From the NCBI RefSeq assembly GCF_030009775.1, contig NZ_JASCTH010000003.1:62001-126000 (forward strand): a DNA stretch of 64,000 nucleotides. The letters run 5' to 3'. The stretch comes from Actinoplanes sandaracinus. GTDB taxonomy: Bacteria > Actinomycetota > Actinomycetes > Mycobacteriales > Micromonosporaceae. Both the position numbers and the translations under genes were made by a program. Shown here piece by piece: positions 42,565 to 51,894 of this stretch (position 1 is its first letter; the number at the start of each line of letters is the position of its first letter). The notes under the pieces were generated by a model, which worked only from the letters and a program-made list of their open reading frames with translations, searched no databases and was not told the origin of the DNA.

Positions 42565-43518
42565 GTGGTGCGCCTTCACGATTTGCCCCCTCTCGCGGCC
42601 GATGGCGGGGATACTTATCTTCCGCCGTTCACCCCGGCGGCCCTCTTCACCGAGATCAACCTGGTCAGCCTGATCGCCCTGGCGCTTCTCGTGTCGGCGG
42701 CGCTCTACGGGTACGGCGTCTGGCGTCTGCGCCAGCGCGGTGACCACTGGCCGGCCGGGCGGACGGCGGCCTTCGTCGCGGGTGGACTGGGCTCGATCGC
42801 CTCCGTCACGGTGACCGGCATCGAGGCGTACGACACCACCCTGATCTCGGTACACATGGTCCAGCACATGGTGCTGTCCATGGTGGGGCCGATCTTCCTG
42901 GCGCTGGGCGCACCGACCACCCTGGCCTTGCGGGTGCTGGCGCCGCGGCCGCGGAAGGCGCTGCTCGCCGTCCTGCACAGCCGCTTCGTCCGGGTGGTCA
43001 CCTTCCCGCTGGTCGCGTTCGGGCTGTTCATCGCGAACCCGTTCGTCCTCTACTTCACCAGCGCGTACCGGCAGACCCTGGAGCACGTCTGGGTGCACGA
43101 GTTCGTCCACGTGCACTTCATCGTCACGGGGTGCCTGTTCTTCTGGCCGCTGCTGGGGCTGGACCCGCTGCCGAACCGGTGGCCGTACCCCGGTCGCGCC
43201 CTGTTGATGGTGCTCAGCGTGCCGTTCCACACGGTGCTCGGGCTGACGATCATGCAGAGCAAGGAACTGCTGGGCGGCGACTGGTACCCGAACCTGGGCC
43301 TGAGCTGGCTCGATCCGGCCGCCGACCAGGTCACCGCGGGCGGCATCCTGTGGGCCGGCGGCGAGATCGTGAGCGTCACGATGCTGGGCATCCTGGTGGT
43401 CCAGTGGGTCCGCCAGTCCGAGCGCGAGGCCCGCCGGATCGACCGCGCCCTGGACAGGGAAGAGGCGAAGGCCGCCACCGGCGGGCCGGCGACCCGCCCG
43501 GAGCCCGACGCCGAATAA
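42565..43518 (+). CDS. caa3-type CtaG family cytochrome c oxidase assembly protein
   Basis: A 317-residue membrane protein of the caa3_CtaG family. About eight helices; the histidine-rich pieces TLISVHMVQHMVLSMVGP, VWVHEFVHVHFIVTG and VPFHTVLGLTIM are typical and could bind copper or heme. GTG 42565 or 42568 starts it. It is divergent from ctaE, which fits a role in building the oxidase. The basic/acidic C-terminal tail (about 285-317) is cytoplasmic. Confidence 0.88.
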   Translation: MVRLHDLPPLAADGGDTYLPPFTPAALFTEINLVSLIALALLVSAALYGYGVWRLRQRGDHWPAGRTAAFVAGGLGSIASVTVTGIEAYDTTLISVHMVQHMVLSMVGPIFLALGAPTTLALRVLAPRPRKALLAVLHSRFVRVVTFPLVAFGLFIANPFVLYFTSAYRQTLEHVWVHEFVHVHFIVTGCLFFWPLLGLDPLPNRWPYPGRALLMVLSVPFHTVLGLTIMQSKELLGGDWYPNLGLSWLDPAADQVTAGGILWAGGEIVSVTMLGILVVQWVRQSEREARRIDRALDREEAKAATGGPATRPEPDAE

Positions 43519-43566
43519 CAAGTTCGGTACGATCGGCGGGACTCAAGACGTGAGGTGGGGCACAAG

Positions 43567-43992
43567 ATGAGCGAGTACACCGTTCTGCTCTACAGCGACG
43601 ACGCCGCCGTGCGAGACCGGTTCCGGCTCGCCATCGGCTCGCGTCCCGCGGCTGATCTGAAGGTCGAGTTCGCCGAGGCCGCCTCCTGGGAGGAGTGCCG
43701 CCGCCTGCTCGACGAGTACGAGATCGACCTGATGATTCTCGACGGCGAGGCCACTCCGGCCGGTGGCATCGGCATCGCCCGGCAGACCAAGGACGAGTAC
43801 CTCACTCCCCCGCCCACCTGCGTCGTGATCGCCCGTGCCGCGGACCGCTGGCTCGCCGCGTACGCGCAGGTGGACGCCACCCTGGTGGCCCCGCTGGACC
43901 CGGTCACCACCGGCCAGACGGTGGCCGGCCTGCTGCGTGCCCGCCGGGGCGGCGCCGTTCCGCTCGGCACGCAGGGCACCGCAGCCAGCTGA
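43567..43992 (+). CDS. degenerate receiver-domain protein (pseudoreceiver)
   Basis: A 141-residue protein with a response-regulator receiver fold and no output domain. The acid pocket D11-D12 (YSDD) and the potential acceptor D59 (LMILDGE) are there. The usual switch Thr/Ser position is A89 (VVIAR), and the conserved Lys of the LVKPF loop is A108 (LVAPL). Phosphorylation-driven switching is therefore doubtful; it may act as a protein-binding module. ATG 43567 follows GAGGTGGGG. It lies between the CtaG-like gene and trpD on the same strand. Confidence 0.72.
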   Translation: MSEYTVLLYSDDAAVRDRFRLAIGSRPAADLKVEFAEAASWEECRRLLDEYEIDLMILDGEATPAGGIGIARQTKDEYLTPPPTCVVIARAADRWLAAYAQVDATLVAPLDPVTTGQTVAGLLRARRGGAVPLGTQGTAAS

Positions 43993-44030
43993 CCTTACTC
44001 TGATCCACCACCCCTGATGGAGGCAGCGCC

Positions 44031-45089
44031 ATGGGCGCACGCACCTGGCCCAATCTGACCAGCGCACTGCTGCGTGGCGAGGAACTCGCCACCGAGGACA
44101 CCGGCTGGGCCATGGGCGAGATCATGGGCGGAAACGCGACGCCGGTGCAGATCGCCGGGTTCGCGGTCGCGCTGCGGGCCAAGGGCGAGACGCCGGGCGA
44201 GCTCGCCGGTCTGGTGCAGGCGATGATCGCCAACGCCACGCTGGTCGAGTTGCCCGAGGCGACCCGGACCAGCTCGGTCGACGTGGTCGGCACCGGCGGC
44301 GACCGGGCCAACACGGTGAACATCTCCACCATGGCGGCGATCGTGACCGCCTCCGCGGGTGTGACGGTGGTCAAGCACGGCAACCGGTCGGCGTCCTCCA
44401 CCACGGGCACGGCCGACCTGCTGGAGCACTTCGGCCTCCCGCTGGACCTGGGCCCGGTGGGCGTCGCCCGCACGGTCGCCGAGGCCGGCATCGGCTTCTG
44501 CTTCGCGGCTCGCTACCACCCCGGCATGCGGCACGCCGCGGTCACCCGGCGCGAGCTGGGTGTTCCGACCTTCTTCAACGTGCTGGGGCCGCTCACCAAC
44601 CCGGCCCGGCCGACCGCCGCCGCGGTGGGCTGCTTCGACCCGCGGATGGCGCCGGTGATGGCCGAGGTGTTCGCCCGTCGCGGCGACTCGGCGCTGGTGG
44701 TGCGCGGCGAGGACGGCCTGGACGAGTTCACCACCGCGGCGCCCACCCGGGTCTGGCTGGCCCGTGACGGCAAGGTGGAGGAGCTTCTGGTCGACTCGGT
44801 GGACGTGGGCCTGCCCCGCAGCCAGCCGGCCGACCTGCGCGGTGGTGACGTGGCCTTCAACGCCGACGTGGCCCGCCGGACGTTCGCCGGCGAGCAGGGC
44901 CCGGTCCGGGACGCGGTGCTGCTCAACGCGGCGGCCGCGTTCGCGGCCCGCAGCGGCTTCCCGGGCGACTTCCACGAGACGCTGCGGGCCGGGATCAAGC
45001 GGGCGGCCGAGGCGATCGATTCGGGCGCCACGACCGCTCTGCTGGACCGCTGGGTGGCCGCGGCGCAGGCGGCCAAGGCCGCCGAGTAA
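44031..45089 (+). CDS. trpD: anthranilate phosphoribosyltransferase
   Basis: Joins anthranilate and PRPP in tryptophan synthesis. 352 residues, normal length. The PRPP-binding [17 protein letters not shown], the [18 protein letters not shown] block and [14 protein letters not shown] are all present; anthranilate contacts around RYHPGMRH are kept. ATG 44031 follows TGGAGG. Like Rv2192c it lies next to the ctaE-qcr genes and away from other trp genes. The upstream neighbour is the receiver-like gene (38 bp gap). Confidence 0.95.
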   Translation: MGARTWPNLTSALLRGEELATEDTGWAMGEIMGGNATPVQIAGFAVALRAKGETPGELAGLVQAMIANATLVELPEATRTSSVDVVGTGGDRANTVNISTMAAIVTASAGVTVVKHGNRSASSTTGTADLLEHFGLPLDLGPVGVARTVAEAGIGFCFAARYHPGMRHAAVTRRELGVPTFFNVLGPLTNPARPTAAAVGCFDPRMAPVMAEVFARRGDSALVVRGEDGLDEFTTAAPTRVWLARDGKVEELLVDSVDVGLPRSQPADLRGGDVAFNADVARRTFAGEQGPVRDAVLLNAAAAFAARSGFPGDFHETLRAGIKRAAEAIDSGATTALLDRWVAAAQAAKAAE

Positions 45090-45199
45090 CCGGGAAAATC
45101 CTTTCAACACGCCGTCGGCAATGCCCGAGATCATCCGATATACGTGACACCGTCTGAATGACATTCGGGTAATTCCACCTTCCCGCGAAGGAGACACCC

Positions 45200-45400
45200 G
45201 TGCAGGAACGCGAACTCCGCTGCGTCATCTGCGACGGCGACATGCTCTTCGAGGTGCCGCCCTGTGAGGACGGCCACGACGACTGCCCCGAGCTGGTGTG
45301 CACCCGCTGTGGCGCCGCCGAGGTGGTCGCCCCGATCGTCGTGCACCTCTGGAAGCCCGGCAAGGGCCGCGTCGCTCCCGCTCAGCGCTCCGCCGCCTGA
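45200..45400 (+). CDS. small zinc-ribbon-like protein
   Basis: A 66-residue protein with CVICDGDMLFEVPPCEDG and CPELVCTRCGAAEV: six Cys, arranged as CxxC, then single Cys, then CxxC, consistent with a zinc ribbon. GTG 45200 follows AAGGAGA. No known function. It ends 190 bp before the bidirectional terminator at 45591, and the spacer (45401-45590) shows no further gene. Confidence 0.75.
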   Translation: MQERELRCVICDGDMLFEVPPCEDGHDDCPELVCTRCGAAEVVAPIVVHLWKPGKGRVAPAQRSAA

Positions 45401-45590
45401 TCACTTCAAGATCAGAATCCGGCGGTACGGCTACCGAAGCACCGTGCCCACCACGCGAGGCCCGGCCCACTCACGCCTCCCGCGCGCCCACCGGGCTGCT
45501 GCCCGGTACAGCGGTGGCCCGCGGCCGCCGGCGCACCCGGCCGAAGCGTGCGGCCCCCACGATCCGCCCGCCCGAAGTCGCGGAACGACA

Positions 45591-45623
45591 AAAGCCCGCA
45601 CCCCCGGCGGGGGTGCGGGCTTT
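45591..45623. terminator. bidirectional intrinsic terminator
   Basis: Perfect 15-bp stem (45591-45605 with 45609-45623) with a GGC loop; the stem begins with AAA and ends with TTT, so it has a short U-tract on both strands. It serves the zinc-ribbon gene on the plus strand and ctaF on the minus strand. Confidence 0.9.
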
Positions 45624-45633
45624 CACGTCGAAC

Positions 45634-46101
45634 TCAGAGGTGCGCTTCGGGGTGCCGGGTTCCCGAGTAGTACTCGAAGAGCAGGCCGCACGAGGCGAGG
45701 ATGACCGCGACCAGGCCGAAGGCCAGCAGCCACCACATCCAGAACACCAGGCCGATGCCGGCGATCGCCGCCGCCAGCGCGATGCCGAACGGCCAGTAGC
45801 TGCCCGGGCTGAAGAAGCCGACCTCGCCGGCGCCCTCGGCGATCTCGCCGTCCTCCCGGTCCTCCGGCCGCAGGTCGATGCGGCGGGCGACGAACCAGAA
45901 GAACCCGGCGCACATCGAGCAGAGCAGCCCGGACAGGATCAGGGCGACCACGCCGACCCACTCGACGCCACCGCGGAAACCGGCCGCGTCGGCATCGGTC
46001 CCGGAGATGTTTCCGGTGTTCAGCGTGTAGACCCCGTAGACGGCGGCCGCGCCGAAGAGGAACACGGCGACCGCGGCGAAGATCTTGTATTCGGTCTTCA
46101 C
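45634..46101 (-). CDS. ctaF: cytochrome c oxidase subunit 4 (actinobacterial type)
   Basis: A 155-residue small oxidase subunit with four membrane helices: IFAAVAVFLFGAAAVYGVY at the start, VVALILSGLLCSMCAGFFWF in the middle, and two at the C-terminal half (IALAAAIAGIGLVFWMWWL and LVAVILASCGLLFEYYSG). RRIDLRPEDREDGEIAEG is the conserved loop between the helix pairs. It lies 10 bp downstream of ctaC, in the order seen in mycobacteria (Rv2200c-Rv2199c). Confidence 0.93.
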   Translation of the reverse strand: MKTEYKIFAAVAVFLFGAAAVYGVYTLNTGNISGTDADAAGFRGGVEWVGVVALILSGLLCSMCAGFFWFVARRIDLRPEDREDGEIAEGAGEVGFFSPGSYWPFGIALAAAIAGIGLVFWMWWLLAFGLVAVILASCGLLFEYYSGTRHPEAHL

Positions 46102-46111
46102 GTCGTCAGTC

Positions 46112-47038
46112 CTACTTCCCCACGGCTACGGTCTCGGGCTGGTTCCAGGTGTTGGCCTGGCGCCGGGTGTTGAACGGCGAGGTCTCCGTCGCGTACGGCT
46201 CCTTGCCGATCGCGACCAGCGCCTGCTGGGTCGACTGACCCGCCTTCCGCGCCGCGATGTACTGGTCGAACTCGCCCGACGACACCGTGACCAGCTCGAA
46301 GTTCATGAACGCGTGGTAGGTGCCGCACAGCTCGGCGCACCGGCCGACGTAGCGGCCCTCCTTGTCGAGGGTCACCTCGAAGACGTTGCGCACGTTGCCG
46401 GGGAACACGTCCCGCTTGAACAGCATCTCCGGCACCCAGAACGAGTGGATGACGTCGCGGCTGGTCTCCTCGAAACGGATCTTCTCACCGACCGGCAGGA
46501 CCAGGATCGGGATGACGTCGGACGAACCGACGGTCGAGGCGACCGTGTTGGCCTTCTCGCCCATGCCGTCGCGGTAGTTGAACTGCCAGTTCCACTTGAA
46601 CGCGACGACCTCGACGACCTGGTCGGGGTTCTTCGACAGCCGGTCGACGTTGGTCTGCACGATCGCCGTGTAGTAGAAGAGCACCGCGACGATCAGCACC
46701 GGCGTGACCGTGTAGAGGATCTCCATCGGCATGTTGAACCGGGTCTGCACGGGCAACTCGTCGCCGCGCTTGCGGTACCGGATCACGCACCAGAAGATCA
46801 GACCCCACACGCCGAAACCGACCACGAGGGCCGCGATCGTCGACGCGATCCACAGGTCGTACATCTCGTGTGCCTGAAGGCTGATGCCCCGGCTCGGCCA
46901 GCCGAAGTGGCCGAACGCATCTCCCCAGTCCGCGATCGAACAGCCCGAGAGCAGCGTCAGCAGCGTCGCGCCGCCGAGACCCAGCCCGGCCGCCCGGCCT
47001 ACTGCCCGCGGCCGTGTGGCCGAACTCCTTGCGCCCAC
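46112..47038 (-). CDS. ctaC: cytochrome c oxidase subunit 2 (lipoprotein precursor)
   Basis: A 308-residue COX2. The signal sequence ends in a lipobox (LLSGC, C33), so the mature protein is probably a lipoprotein with two more membrane helices (about 65-88 and 108-130). The CuA ligands are in GRCAELCGTYHAFMNF (two Cys, His, Met), with the acid ligand in the same loop and the earlier His in VIHSFWVPE. I start at GTG 47038 because AAGGAGG precedes it by 9 bp. A longer reading from TTG 47092 would cover that site. Confidence 0.94.
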   Translation of the reverse strand: MGARSSATRPRAVGRAAGLGLGGATLLTLLSGCSIADWGDAFGHFGWPSRGISLQAHEMYDLWIASTIAALVVGFGVWGLIFWCVIRYRKRGDELPVQTRFNMPMEILYTVTPVLIVAVLFYYTAIVQTNVDRLSKNPDQVVEVVAFKWNWQFNYRDGMGEKANTVASTVGSSDVIPILVLPVGEKIRFEETSRDVIHSFWVPEMLFKRDVFPGNVRNVFEVTLDKEGRYVGRCAELCGTYHAFMNFELVTVSSGEFDQYIAARKAGQSTQQALVAIGKEPYATETSPFNTRRQANTWNQPETVAVGK

Positions 47039-47213
47039 CTGCTTCTGCCTCCTTAGCAGCGCCGCCTGCCGAAACCGGACTTCTGGCGGCAAGGCTCACC
47101 GACGGTCGCACACTACTCGACCTGGCCGGAGCCGCCCGCCACCGGGGGGCGTAGGGCCTTCGGTGAAGCGGCCGTCGGAGAACACCCGACATCCGGACGA
47201 TACCGTTCCCTGT

Positions 47214-48359
47214 GTGGATTACACAGGCGATCCGGCCGGGGCGCCCGTCTACCTGGACGCCGCTACCGCGGCGCCGCCGCATCCGGTAACCCGCGAGGCC
47301 CTGCTCGCGGCCCTCGCCGACGGCTGGGCGGACCCCACCCGGCTCTACGCGGCCGGGCGGCGGGCCCAGCAACTGCGCGAGGCGGCTACCGCGGTGGTCG
47401 CCGAGATCCTGGGCGTACGGGCGGACGAGGTCTCCTTCTGGCCGTCCGGCACGGCGGCGGCGCAGGCGGCGGTCCTCGGCGGTGTCGGAGGACGTCGACG
47501 CGCGGGCCGCACCCTGGTGCACTCGGCGATCGAACACTCGGCCGTCCTGCACGCGGCCCGCACGGCCGAGGCGGTCACGGTCGGCGTGGACCGGCTGGGC
47601 CGGCTCGACCTGGACGCCTGGGCGGCCGAGGTGGCGAGGCCGGGGGTGGCCCTGGCGAGTCTGATCAGCGCGAGTCACGAGGTGGGCACGGTGCAGCCGG
47701 TCGCCGCCGCGGCGGAGCTCTGTGCCGAGGCGGGGGTGCCGCTGTTCGTGGACGCGGCGCAGACGGCCGGCCGGGCTTCGGTGCCGACGGGCTGGTCGAT
47801 GCTGAGCGCCAGCGCGCACAAGTGGGGCGGCCCGCCCGGAGTCGGTGTCCTGGTGGTCCGTAAAGGTGTGCGCTGGCTCTCCCCGTACCCCCAGGATGAT
47901 CTTTATCGCCCCGGCGACCCGGGCACGCCCGGACTGCCGCAAGTGGTCGCGGCCGCCGCGAGCCTGCGGGCGGCGGCCGGCGAGGCGGAGGTCGAGGCGG
48001 TGCGGCTGAGCGCGCTGGTCGACCGGATCCGGGAGCGCGTGGCGGCGACCGTGCCGGACGTGGAGATCGTCGGCGACCCGGTGGAGAGGCTGCCGCACCT
48101 GGTGACGTTCAGCTGTCTCTACGTGGACGGGGAGGCGCTGCTGCACGCGCTGGACCGGCACGGTTTCGCGGTCTCGTCCGGCTCGTCGTGCACGTCGTCG
48201 ACGCTACGGCCGAGTCACGTGCTGGAGGCGATGGGTGTTCTCAGTCACGGCAACGTGCGGCTGTCGCTGCACCGGGAGACCCGCGAGGCCGACGTGGAAC
48301 GGTTCCTGGCGGTGCTGCCGGGCGTGGTGGCCGACCTCCGGAAGGAGGCCGGCCTCTGA
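47214..48359 (+). CDS. cysteine desulfurase (NifS/IscS-like class V aminotransferase)
   Basis: A 381-residue PLP enzyme releasing sulfur from cysteine. PLP-stacking His108 (IEHSA), the cofactor Lys203 in SASAHKWGG, and the persulfide-forming C326 in SSGSSCTSST are all present. Gly-rich VYLDAATAAPPHPVTREAL is the N-terminal start; the gene begins at GTG 47214. The stop codon overlaps the putative CTG start of the tusA-like gene by 3 bp, so sulfur is probably handed to that protein. Not part of a full suf or isc cluster. It is divergent from ctaC. Confidence 0.92.
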   Translation: MDYTGDPAGAPVYLDAATAAPPHPVTREALLAALADGWADPTRLYAAGRRAQQLREAATAVVAEILGVRADEVSFWPSGTAAAQAAVLGGVGGRRRAGRTLVHSAIEHSAVLHAARTAEAVTVGVDRLGRLDLDAWAAEVARPGVALASLISASHEVGTVQPVAAAAELCAEAGVPLFVDAAQTAGRASVPTGWSMLSASAHKWGGPPGVGVLVVRKGVRWLSPYPQDDLYRPGDPGTPGLPQVVAAAASLRAAAGEAEVEAVRLSALVDRIRERVAATVPDVEIVGDPVERLPHLVTFSCLYVDGEALLHALDRHGFAVSSGSSCTSSTLRPSHVLEAMGVLSHGNVRLSLHRETREADVERFLAVLPGVVADLRKEAGL

Positions 48360-48565
48360 TCACCATCGACTGCCGTGGCCTGCGCTGCCCGATTCCGGTC
48401 ATCCGGCTGGCCAAGGCCATCCCGACGGTCGCGGTCGGCGAGATCGTGCGGGTGCTCGCCGACGACCCGGCCGCGGCCAACGACATCCCCGCCTGGTGCC
48501 GGATGAAGGATCAGGAGTTCGTCGCGGCCGACGGCCACGCCTTCGACGTGCGAAGGCGCAGCTGA
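48356..48565 (+). CDS. TusA-family sulfur carrier protein, probable CTG start
   Basis: A 69-residue TusA-like protein: ITIDCRGLRCPIPVIRLAKA carries the CPxP motif with the sulfur-carrying C11. No in-frame ATG, GTG or TTG lies at a sensible distance. The codon at the right place is CTG 48356, seven bp after GGAAGGAGG and overlapping the TGA of the cysteine desulfurase (CTGA). I infer CTG initiation with translational coupling. Sulfur would flow desulfurase to TusA to an unknown acceptor (tRNA, molybdopterin or others). Confidence 0.85.
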   Translation: MITIDCRGLRCPIPVIRLAKAIPTVAVGEIVRVLADDPAAANDIPAWCRMKDQEFVAADGHAFDVRRRS

Positions 48566-48598
48566 CCGGCTCCGCCCTCGCCGCGCGGACGATCGCCG

Positions 48599-48637
48599 GG
48601 TGAGGAGGTGGGCCGCCGAGCGGCCCGCCGCCTCACC
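48599..48637. terminator. bidirectional terminator-like hairpin
   Basis: 18-nt arms (48599-48616 with 48620-48637) pair with one G:U and one mismatch around CGA. It lies between the tusA-like gene and the convergent kinase gene, covering the latter's stop codon. Confidence 0.75.
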
Positions 48638-49148
48638 GCCGGTGATCGTCGGTGAGGTAGTCGATCACCGAGGAGACCGGGTCCTTCGCCAGATGGGTGT
48701 CGACGACCAGGCGCGGGCCCAGGTAGGGCTCGTACTCGGCCTGACGCTCCAGGACCCGGACCCAGTCGGGGATGCCGTCGTGGTCGCGGACCGCGTAACG
48801 GGACTCGACCCGCCGGCGGTGCTCGTCGTCGTCGCCGCAGATCACCTCGACGACGCGCAGCGGCACCGCCATCCGGTCGGCCAGGTCGGTCCACAACTCG
48901 CGGGCCGCCTTGACCGGGTTCACCGCGTCGATGATCACGTGGTGGCCGATCCTCAGCTGTTCCTCGGCGAGCGCGGCCACCACCCCGTAGGCGGCGAAGC
49001 CGGGACGGGGCTCGTGCACCGAGTATCTCTGGAGGGTGAAGTCGACCGTGTCGACGGCGAGGCTCGCCGCGGGCAGCTCAGCTGCGACCGCGGCGGCCAG
49101 GGTGCTCTTGCCGACTCCGGGGAGGCCGGCGAAAACCGCTAGAACCAT
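48633..49148 (-). CDS. P-loop AAA-family small-molecule kinase-like protein
   Basis: A 171-residue P-loop NTPase resembling small kinases. VFAGLPGVGKSTLAAAVA holds Walker A at the N-terminus; HHVIIDAVN is a Walker-B-like strand; VEVICGDDDEHRRRVESR is the lid/LID-type Arg-rich helix. The usual annotation is AAA family ATPase. The phosphoryl acceptor is unknown. It follows the adenosine kinase gene by 18 bp on the same strand. Confidence 0.85.
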   Translation of the reverse strand: MVLAVFAGLPGVGKSTLAAAVAAELPAASLAVDTVDFTLQRYSVHEPRPGFAAYGVVAALAEEQLRIGHHVIIDAVNPVKAARELWTDLADRMAVPLRVVEVICGDDDEHRRRVESRYAVRDHDGIPDWVRVLERQAEYEPYLGPRLVVDTHLAKDPVSSVIDYLTDDHRR

Positions 49149-49165
49149 GTCTGAAGGTCTACGCC

Positions 49166-50173
<1,008 letters not shown>

Positions 50174-50202
50174 TTACGCCATGAGACTACCGGGCGGTTA
50201 CG

Positions 50203-50240
50203 CCGAACAGGCCGTCCCGTTAACGGGACGGCCTGTTCGG
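50203..50240. promoter_or_regulatory. 38-bp perfect palindrome between erpA and adoK
   Basis: 19-bp arms meeting at GTTAAC, with no loop. As RNA it would form a hairpin of about 17 bp with a tight loop; it is 31 bp after the erpA stop and 60 bp before adoK. It may be the erpA terminator or a binding site. The lack of a loop is unusual for a terminator. Confidence 0.7.
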
Positions 50241-50241
50241 A

Positions 50242-50275
50242 AGTTGCCGTGACTCAGTAGTTGCCGTGACTCAGT
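50242..50275. repeat. 17-bp perfect tandem duplication at the erpA 3' end
   Basis: AGTTGCCGTGACTCAGT at 50242-50258 and again at 50259-50275. The second copy includes the erpA stop codon (TCA on plus, 50271), so the duplication arose across the gene end. Confidence 0.9.
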
Positions 50276-50639
50276 GGAAGGAGTCACCGCAGGCGCAGGA
50301 GTTCTGCGCGTTGGGGTTGTCGATGGTGAAACCCTGAGCGTCGATGCGATCGGCGAAGTCGATGGTCGCGCCCGCCAGATAGGGGGAGCTCATCCGGTCC
50401 ACCACGACCTCGACACCGTCGAAGTCGCTGACGACGTCGCCGTCGAGCGAACGCTCGTCGAAGAAGAGCTGGTAGCGCAGGCCGGAACAGCCACCAGGCT
50501 GTACGGCGATGCGCAGGCGCAGGTCGTCGCGCCCTTCCTGCTCGATCAGGGCCTTGACCTTCACCGCGGCGACGTCGGTGAGGGTGACGCCGGTCGGGGC
50601 GGTCGCCTCGGTCGACTCGGTGTGCGCTTCAGTGGTCAC
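50271..50639 (-). CDS. erpA: iron-sulfur cluster insertion protein ErpA (HesB/IscA family)
   Basis: A 122-residue A-type carrier that delivers [Fe-S] clusters to apoproteins. VQPGGCSGLRYQLFF holds C51; the C-terminal pair C115 and C117 is in NSCACGDS. The 18-residue Thr/Glu-rich N-terminal extension is normal in actinobacteria. It is well placed near nadA and the oxidase genes, which need Fe-S or related metal assembly. It is divergent from nothing and starts 89 bp from the convergent-side glycerate kinase end. Confidence 0.94.
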   Translation of the reverse strand: MTTEAHTESTEATAPTGVTLTDVAAVKVKALIEQEGRDDLRLRIAVQPGGCSGLRYQLFFDERSLDGDVVSDFDGVEVVVDRMSSPYLAGATIDFADRIDAQGFTIDNPNAQNSCACGDSFH

Positions 50640-50727
50640 TAGGTATCTCCCTGCCAGGTGCGGTCATGTGCCGTACCAGGCAACGCTAACCCCATTCCCT
50701 CCGATTCCCAATCCGGGGCGGAACAGA

Positions 50728-51834
50728 TCACCTGCTCCATTGCCCCGCCAGCCGGGCGGCGAGTTCACGCAGGCCACGGGCGGGTTCGGCGAAAGCCGTC
50801 GCGACATCGCCGAAATGCTCCACGAGGGTGTGCGTCTCGGTCACCCCGGCCGCCGAGGCCTCCCGCTGGCCGGTCTCGTTGCGCCCGGCCAGGACCACGC
50901 ACGGCAGGCCACGGTCGCGGGCGCCGGCGGCGATCCCGGCGACCACCTTGCCGCGCAGCGACTGGTGGTCGAACGAGCCCTCGCCCGTGATCACCAGATC
51001 GGCGGCGTCCAGCTCGCGGTCCAGGCCGATCAGATTCGTGACCAGATTGATGCCGGAGGTCACCTCGCCGCCGAGAGCGATCAGGGCGGCACCGATGCCG
51101 CCGGCCGCGCCGGCGCCGGGGCGGGCGGCCAGGCCCTCGGCGCCGAACGCCTTCTCCAGCACGCCGGCGAAGTGTTCGAGAGCCGCGTCGAGCAGCAGCA
51201 CGTCCTCCCGGGAGGCGCCCTTCTGCGGGCCGAAGACGTTGCTGGCGCCGTGCAGGCCGGTCAGCGGGTTGTCGACGTCGGTCGCCGCCACCAGCCGGAC
51301 CTGCCGCAACTGCGGGACGCCGTCCAGCGTCACCGCGCTGATCAGGGCCGCGCCGCCGTAGGGCAGGGCGTACCCGGCGGCGTCCAGCGGGGCGGCGCCG
51401 AGAGCGGCCAGCATGCCGGCGCCGGCGTCGTTGACCGCGGAACCGCCGAGGCCGACCACCACCTCCGCCGCGCCGGTCTCCACCGCGGCGGCGATCAGCA
51501 GGCCCAGGCCGTACGAGGTGGCCGCTTTCGGGTCACGCTCGGCGGCGGTGAGGAGATGCAGGCCGCAGGCCTGGGCGCTCTCGACGTAGGCGACGCCGTT
51601 CGCCAGCAGGATCTCGCCGTGGGCCGGGCGGCCCAGCGGGTCGACCGTGGCGACCGGGATCCGCCGGCCGTCGAGGGCCGCGGCGAGCACCTCGACGAAA
51701 CCGGGGCCGCCGTCGGCGAGCGGGCGCTGGACGAGGACGTCGCCGGGGGCGGACCAGCCGTCGGCGACGGCCCTGGCGACTTCGGGAGCGGAGAGGGTGC
51801 CGGCGAACTTGTCCGGACAGATCAGTACGCGCAC
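50728..51834 (-). CDS. glycerate kinase (GckA/GlxK type)
   Basis: A 368-residue glycerate 2-kinase. VLICPDKFAGTLSAPEVARA is the N-terminal signature; GLGGSAVNDAGAGMLAALGA and DVDNPLTGLHGASNVFGPQKGA are the two central blocks; GEGSFDHQSLRGKV is the C-terminal active-site piece. It phosphorylates D-glycerate to feed glycolysis. GTG 51834 fits the family start, with no good ribosome-binding site. Divergent from nadA (60 bp gap). M. tuberculosis Rv2205c has the same relative position. Confidence 0.93.
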   Translation of the reverse strand: MRVLICPDKFAGTLSAPEVARAVADGWSAPGDVLVQRPLADGGPGFVEVLAAALDGRRIPVATVDPLGRPAHGEILLANGVAYVESAQACGLHLLTAAERDPKAATSYGLGLLIAAAVETGAAEVVVGLGGSAVNDAGAGMLAALGAAPLDAAGYALPYGGAALISAVTLDGVPQLRQVRLVAATDVDNPLTGLHGASNVFGPQKGASREDVLLLDAALEHFAGVLEKAFGAEGLAARPGAGAAGGIGAALIALGGEVTSGINLVTNLIGLDRELDAADLVITGEGSFDHQSLRGKVVAGIAAGARDRGLPCVVLAGRNETGQREASAAGVTETHTLVEHFGDVATAFAEPARGLRELAARLAGQWSR

Positions 51835-51894
51835 CCCGCGAGTGTGGCAGCACACTCCCGCAGGCGCAGCTACCGTCTCACCCGCTGTGCGAAC

